Part shown: positions 17,601-20,531 of the stretch, piece by piece
Layout: each line of letters opens with the position of its first letter
Numbering within the stretch: the stretch's first letter is position 1
DNA from: Anaeroglomus sp964550565
GTDB lineage: Bacteria > Planctomycetota > Phycisphaerae > Sedimentisphaerales > Anaerohalosphaeraceae
Assembly (NCBI GenBank): GCA_964550565.1
Contig: CAZKAI010000072.1
Location: forward strand, 1 to 20,531
Length of the DNA stretch: 20,531 bases
Direction of reading: 5' to 3'
The notes under the pieces: generated by a model
What the model was told of the DNA's origin: nothing
The model's input: only the letters and a program-made list of their open reading frames with translations
Databases searched by the model: none
Position numbers and translations under genes: made by a program

Positions 17601-17699
17601 NNNNNNNNNNNNNNNNNNNNNNNNNTGCGGCTGCGCAAACACCACAGCCTGCAAAATCAAAGCACATCCGCCTTGCAGCAATAGTCGTGACTTTGTCAT
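14662..17699 (-). CDS. Large exported selenoprotein: U-GGTC domain followed by discoidin-like, FN3, LamG and C-terminal TM anchor
   Basis: After collapsing the 155-nt assembly artefact and reading the UGA at 16381-16383 as Sec, the frame is exactly 960 residues. The start follows AGGAAGGA and gives a signal peptide (MTKSRLLLQGGCALILQAVVFA). Residues 25-387 are paralogous to the extracellular domain of the 657-residue selenoprotein (LLYIDSNGDGHLDDEKPY near 95; LPEGKYRVHEWMIERK near 277). Sec388 sits in LEYG-U-GGTCSLSWREP. Then come a discoidin/F5-8-like domain (about 444-584), an FN3 module (about 592-675, ending YYWRIDEVDAKG), a LamG-like domain (about 680-875, ending GWIDDVRIYNYTLNEEQI), an Ala/Glu/Gln linker and one C-terminal TM helix with a basic tail. 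The downstream part has no credible start of its own (only an unsupported GTG at 16275), and the 35 codons between the UGA and it are open. Probably a cell-surface binding protein with a redox-active Sec/Cys site. Confidence 0.84.
16350..16366 (-). promoter_or_regulatory. SECIS hairpin of the 960-residue selenoprotein
   Basis: Perfect 7-bp stem (mRNA sense GCTCTCG / CGAGAGC) with loop TGG at nucleotides 22-24 after the UGA. Compared with the other large selenoprotein, pairs 2 and 3 change from U-A and A-U to C-G and U-A, which preserves pairing while changing encoded residues (Tyr to Leu, Val to Glu). Confidence 0.85.
17471..17680. repeat. Assembly artefact: 55-nt direct duplication around a 100-N gap
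   Basis: Bases 17471-17525 and 17626-17680 are identical and flank exactly 100 N, the same layout as the gap in the activator gene. Removing the Ns and one copy gives an uninterrupted signal peptide and mature start for the minus-strand selenoprotein. Confidence 0.93.
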
Positions 17700-17873
17700 G
17701 ACGCGTCCTTCCTGAAATTTACAGTTCAATTCTCCTTGAATTGCATCATTCTATTATAAACAAGACAAACCGAGTGTACAGATGTTTCAATAAATATTTC
17801 AATTTTTTAAATATCTATTTATAGCTTAATCATATCATGTTGAAGGCGTATATTAAGAATTCCTTATTTTTCT
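17700..17873. other. AT-rich divergent intergenic region
   Basis: Lies between the minus-strand selenoprotein operon and the plus-strand ilv leader; no gene is seen. On the minus strand there is the ribosome binding site of the selenoprotein gene, a palindrome CAATTC-N5-GAATTG at 17727-17743 in the 5' leader (possible operator or RNA hairpin), and a TATAAT-like box at 17758-17753 without a convincing -35. Bases 17790-17825 are very AT-rich with partial inverted repetition. Confidence 0.45.
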
Positions 17874-17901
17874 TTGACTCATCTGCCGAAAATATTATAA
17901 T
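17874..17901 (+). promoter_or_regulatory. Strong sigma-70-like promoter of the ilv operon
   Basis: TTGACT (17874-17879) and TATAAT (17896-17901) with a 16-nt spacer. Transcription should begin near 17908, leaving about 190 nt before the first long-ORF start at 18100 and about 415 nt before the main ilvB start, so a regulated leader is expected. Confidence 0.62.
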
Positions 17902-17909
17902 ATAAAAGA

Positions 17910-18053
17910 ATGCATGTTATCCTAATATTGGATAGCAAGCACCCTGAAACACAAAAACTTGTGGTTACGGCACTGCGGTCGGGCAATCAACCCCGCACCC
18001 GGCAGGTCAAAGGCTTGGGGCTTTTGGCAGGTCGGTCGGAGCGACCCAATTAA
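17910..18053 (+). CDS. Possible branched-chain-amino-acid leader peptide
   Basis: A 47-codon frame starting almost at the predicted transcript start (leaderless or nearly so) and beginning MHVILILDSK: five branched-chain codons in a row (GTT ATC CTA ATA TTG). A leader peptide rich in Val/Ile/Leu ahead of acetolactate synthase is the classical attenuation layout. Further on, the leader can fold (CCCC near 17991 with GGGG near 18017 followed by CTTTT; GGTCG/CGACC near 18031-18047), but no clear terminator with a long T-run is seen. The codon run is visible in the sequence; the regulatory role is inferred, and the frame may simply be chance. Confidence 0.3.
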   Translation: MHVILILDSKHPETQKLVVTALRSGNQPRTRQVKGLGLLAGRSERPN

Positions 18054-18099
18054 ATCGCAGCCGTCGGAATAACGGATATGTTCATCAGGAATAACACAA

Positions 18100-18324
18100 A
18101 TGAGAACTCCCACCGCTTACGGCGGCCATGTCGCCGTACCTCGTTTGCCGACATGGCTCGGCAGTCAATCCATCATCAACATCCTTCTGGAACAGGGTGT
18201 CGATACCGTATTTGGGTATCTCGGCGCGGCTGTATTGCCCTTGTTTGAACAGATAGGCAAAGTAACCGGACAGACCGCATCGATTAATGACTATATTACC
18301 GATTGTTTAAATCAGGAGACTATT
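18100..18324 (+). other. In-frame upstream extension duplicating the acetolactate synthase N-terminus
   Basis: Open, in frame with ilvB and preceded by its own AGGAA site. It encodes 75 residues, of which GSQSIINILLEQGVDTVFGY (about residues 21-40) and LGAAVLPLFEQI repeat the start of the synthase proper (GSQIIVDILKEQGVEVMFGY, LGGVVLPLFDKI). After this half-domain the similarity stops and an unrelated linker leads to the true start. It is either a decayed partial tandem duplication or a translated N-terminal extension; the strong internal ribosome binding site favours the former. Confidence 0.6.
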
Positions 18325-20037
18325 ATGACTCAAAATTCACCACAGAACACGGGCCCCACCAAGGCCGGCAGCCAGATCATCGTCGATATCCTCAAGGAAC
18401 AGGGCGTCGAAGTGATGTTCGGCTACCTCGGCGGCGTGGTCCTGCCCTTGTTTGATAAAATCTACGATGCCCCCTTCAAGTTCATCATTCCCCGGCATGA
18501 ACAGAGCGGATGTCACATGGCCGACGCCTATGCCCGCGCTACCGGCAAAGTCGGTGTCGTCATTGCCACCTCCGGCCCCGGCGCCACCAACCTTGTCACC
18601 GGCATCGCCAATGCCATGATGGATTCGGTGCCGCTGGTCGCTGTTACCGGACAGGTGCGCACCGAACTGATCGGCAACGACGCCTTTCAGGAAGCCGACA
18701 TGACCGGCATCACCCGACCGATTACCAAACATAACTTGATTATCAAAAATCCCGCCGAACTGCCGCAGGCGTTCCGCGAGGCTTTCTATATCGCCAGGAC
18801 TGGACGGCCCGGCCCGGTGCTGATTGACCTGCCTGTGGATATGCAGATTGCCCAGATTCCGGTCACAGAACCGACGTCGATTGAACTGCCGGGATTCCAT
18901 CTCCGTACCCGCGGCCACGCCCGGCAAATCAGTCTGGCCGCCCAGGCCATCAACGAGGCCAAACGCCCCGTGCTTTATGTCGGCGGCGGCGTGATCATCT
19001 CCAACGCAGCCGAGGAACTGCGAGCACTCGCCCAGAAAGCCAATATCCCCGTGACCATGACCCTGCTGGGTCTGGGAGCCTATGACCAGGGACGGGATGA
19101 ATCGCTGGATATGCTCGGCATGCACGGCTCGGCCTATGCCAACTACGCCGTCCAGAACTGCGACCTGCTGATTGCCGTCGGCGCCCGCTTCGATGACCGC
19201 GTGACCGGCAGACTGAAATCCTTTGCTCCGCACGCCAAGGTTATCCACGTGGACATCGATCCGGCCAGCATCTCCAAAAACGTCAATGCGGACATTCCCG
19301 TGGTCGGCGACGCCAAAGAAGTGCTCAAGACCATGACCGAGGAAGTGGAATTCCGTCCGCGCGAAGACTGGTTCAAGCAGATTGCCGTCTGGAAGAAAAA
19401 ACACCCCTTCCGCTACGACACCAATGCCAAGACCATCAAGCCCCAGTACGTCATCGAGGAAATCTGGCGCCAGACCAAAGGCCAGGCGACCATCGTCACC
19501 GGCGTCGGTCAGCACCAGATGTGGGCGGCCCAGTTCTACAAATTCAGCCGTCCGCGACAGTTCATCACCTCCGGCGGTCTGGGCACCATGGGCTTCGGCC
19601 TGCCTGCGGCCATCGGCGCCCAACTGGCCCGACCCGGCGAAACGGTCATCGATATCGACGGCGACAGTTCCTTCAATATGACCCTGACGGAACTTTCCAC
19701 TGCCGTGCAGTACAACCTGCCCGTCAAGATCTGCATCCTTAACAATGGCTACATGGGCATGGTTCGTCAGTGGCAGGAACTGTTCTACGGCAAGCGCTAT
19801 TCGTGCAGCTATCTGCAGAATCCCGACTTTGCCAACCTGGCTCGTGCCTTCGGCGCTGCCGGATATACGGTGGACAAAAAAGAAGACGTCGCTTCAACCA
19901 TCGACAAGATGCTCAAGGAAACCCGGCCCTGTGTCGTGGACTTCCGCGTGGACCCCGAAGAAAACGTCTGGCCAATGGTTCCCTCAGGCAAGAGCCTCGA
20001 CGAAATGAGCGGTCTGGATATCTTCGAAATGGCGTAA
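18325..20037 (+). CDS. ilvB: Acetolactate synthase large (catalytic) subunit
   Basis: Thiamine-diphosphate enzyme that condenses two pyruvates to acetolactate (or pyruvate plus 2-oxobutyrate), the first common step of Val/Leu/Ile biosynthesis, in the cytoplasm. The start is the ATG 6 nt after AGGAG, giving 570 residues, normal for the family; the frame is open further upstream to 18100. The N-terminal Pyr domain has RHEQSGCHMADAYARATGK with the catalytic Glu59, then ATSGPGATNLVTGIANAMMD. The central FAD-binding/Rossmann-like domain includes VGARFDDRVTGRL. The C-terminal PP domain has the TPP/Mg motif DIDGDSSFNMTLTEL...NN and GYMGMVRQWQELFY. The small subunit follows 21 nt after the stop. Confidence 0.96.
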   Translation: MTQNSPQNTGPTKAGSQIIVDILKEQGVEVMFGYLGGVVLPLFDKIYDAPFKFIIPRHEQSGCHMADAYARATGKVGVVIATSGPGATNLVTGIANAMMDSVPLVAVTGQVRTELIGNDAFQEADMTGITRPITKHNLIIKNPAELPQAFREAFYIARTGRPGPVLIDLPVDMQIAQIPVTEPTSIELPGFHLRTRGHARQISLAAQAINEAKRPVLYVGGGVIISNAAEELRALAQKANIPVTMTLLGLGAYDQGRDESLDMLGMHGSAYANYAVQNCDLLIAVGARFDDRVTGRLKSFAPHAKVIHVDIDPASISKNVNADIPVVGDAKEVLKTMTEEVEFRPREDWFKQIAVWKKKHPFRYDTNAKTIKPQYVIEEIWRQTKGQATIVTGVGQHQMWAAQFYKFSRPRQFITSGGLGTMGFGLPAAIGAQLARPGETVIDIDGDSSFNMTLTELSTAVQYNLPVKICILNNGYMGMVRQWQELFYGKRYSCSYLQNPDFANLARAFGAAGYTVDKKEDVASTIDKMLKETRPCVVDFRVDPEENVWPMVPSGKSLDEMSGLDIFEMA

Positions 20038-20058
20038 TTAAAACTCAGGAGAATAACG

Positions 20059-20531
20059 ATGAAACATATACTCAGTGCATTAGTGCAGAATAAACCCGGC
20101 GTTCTGGCCCATGTCGCCGGCATGTTTGCCGCCCGGGCGTTTAATATCGATTCATTGACTGTCGGTCGCACCGAAGACCCGACGCTGTCCCGCATGACCA
20201 TCGTCGTCATCGGCAACGACAAGACCGTCGAACAGGTCCGCAAGCAGCTTGCCAAGATTATCACCGTCGTCAAGGTGCAGGACTTCGCCGGGCTGGATGT
20301 CGTCGCCCGCGACCTGATGCTCATCAGCGTCGCCTGCCCGCCGGAAAAACGGCCCGAAGTGCTGGCCCTGATTGAGATGTTCAACGCCAAGGTCGTCGAT
20401 ATCGCCACCAAGTACGTCATGGTGGAAGTCTCCGGCCCCGAAAGCAAGATCGAAGCCTTCATCGAGGCGTGCCGGCCCTACGGCATCAAGAACATGGTCC
20501 GCACCGGCTCGGTCGCCATGCCCCGCCAGAC
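20059..20531 (+). CDS. ilvN: Acetolactate synthase small (regulatory) subunit, 3' end cut by window
   Basis: ACT-domain regulatory subunit that activates the large subunit and confers feedback inhibition by valine. The ATG follows AGGAG at 7 nt. The N-terminal ACT domain reads MKHILSALVQNKPGVLAHVA, FAARAFNIDSLTVGRTED, then SRMTIVVIGND. The second domain follows (DLMLISVACPPEKRPEVLAL and KYVMVEVSGPESKIEAFIEA). The last visible part, CRPYGIKNMVRTGSVAMPR, is near the usual C-terminus, so only a few residues are missing after 157 codons. It is transcribed with the large subunit. Confidence 0.95.
   Translation, partial: MKHILSALVQNKPGVLAHVAGMFAARAFNIDSLTVGRTEDPTLSRMTIVVIGNDKTVEQVRKQLAKIITVVKVQDFAGLDVVARDLMLISVACPPEKRPEVLALIEMFNAKVVDIATKYVMVEVSGPESKIEAFIEACRPYGIKNMVRTGSVAMPRQ

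Noticed and set aside
17990..18050. A known riboswitch or T-box in the ilv leader
   Set aside because: Foldable, but I see no T-box, cobalamin, SAM or other recognisable core motif.
18337..19623. Long minus-strand open frame opposite ilvB (428 codons), and similar antisense frames over selD (4289-5158) and the polyferredoxin (6277-7140)
   Set aside because: Shadows of GC-rich coding sequence; low-complexity His/Gly/Asp-rich translations, no ribosome binding sites, and the sense strands encode clear families.

Overview
The window looks like a metagenome-assembled scaffold from an anaerobic, polysaccharide-degrading member of the Planctomycetota, most likely Phycisphaerae (Sedimentisphaerales type). 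This is inferred from domain style: a secreted pectate lyase with a dockerin-like segment, FN3 and CBM; LamG/FN3/discoidin-type surface proteins; long extracellular repeat proteins; and oxygen-sensitive iron-sulfur enzymes. No marker gene was available to prove it. Two runs of exactly 100 N, each flanked by identical 55-nt copies, are assembler joins; collapsing them restores both interrupted genes.

Plus strand, 1-7182: a tightly packed cluster of three 2-hydroxyacyl-CoA-dehydratase / double-cubane-cluster family proteins, their ASKHA ATPase activator, a selenide water dikinase (SelD) fused to a C-terminal AhpD-like CxxC domain, a tRNA-Sec gene (anticodon UCA), a tiny membrane-anchored selenoprotein ending Cys-Pro-Thr-Sec-Gly-Lys, and a membrane polyferredoxin. 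This links selenium activation, Sec decoding and low-potential electron transfer in one probable operon.

Plus strand, 7404-9272: a secreted family PL1 pectate lyase with its own promoter, convergent with the minus-strand genes.

Minus strand, 17699-9336: two large exported proteins that ordinary gene calling splits in two at an in-frame UGA. In both, the UGA follows a Gly codon and is followed by the same Gly-Gly-Thr-Cys codons and then a perfect 7-bp hairpin whose 3-nt loop (UGU or UGG) lies exactly 22-24 nt after the UGA. The small selenoprotein has a hairpin with a UGU loop at the same distance. The two large hairpins differ by two compensatory base-pair changes that alter the encoded amino acids. 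I therefore read them as selenoproteins of about 657 and 960 residues, with a shared extracellular N-terminal domain ending in a Sec-Gly-Gly-Thr-Cys motif and joined to a 7-TM domain or to a discoidin/FN3/LamG/TM-anchor tail. Between them lies an 809-residue exported repeat protein with a thioredoxin-like domain that lacks its cysteines.

Plus strand, 17874-20531: a strong promoter, a leader with a possible branched-chain-amino-acid-rich leader peptide, and acetolactate synthase large and small subunits (small one cut by the window end). The large-subunit frame carries an upstream extension that repeats its own N-terminus.

The main discovery candidate is the selenium locus with the paired extracellular 'U-GGTC' selenoproteins and their common SECIS geometry. 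selA and selB are not in the window.
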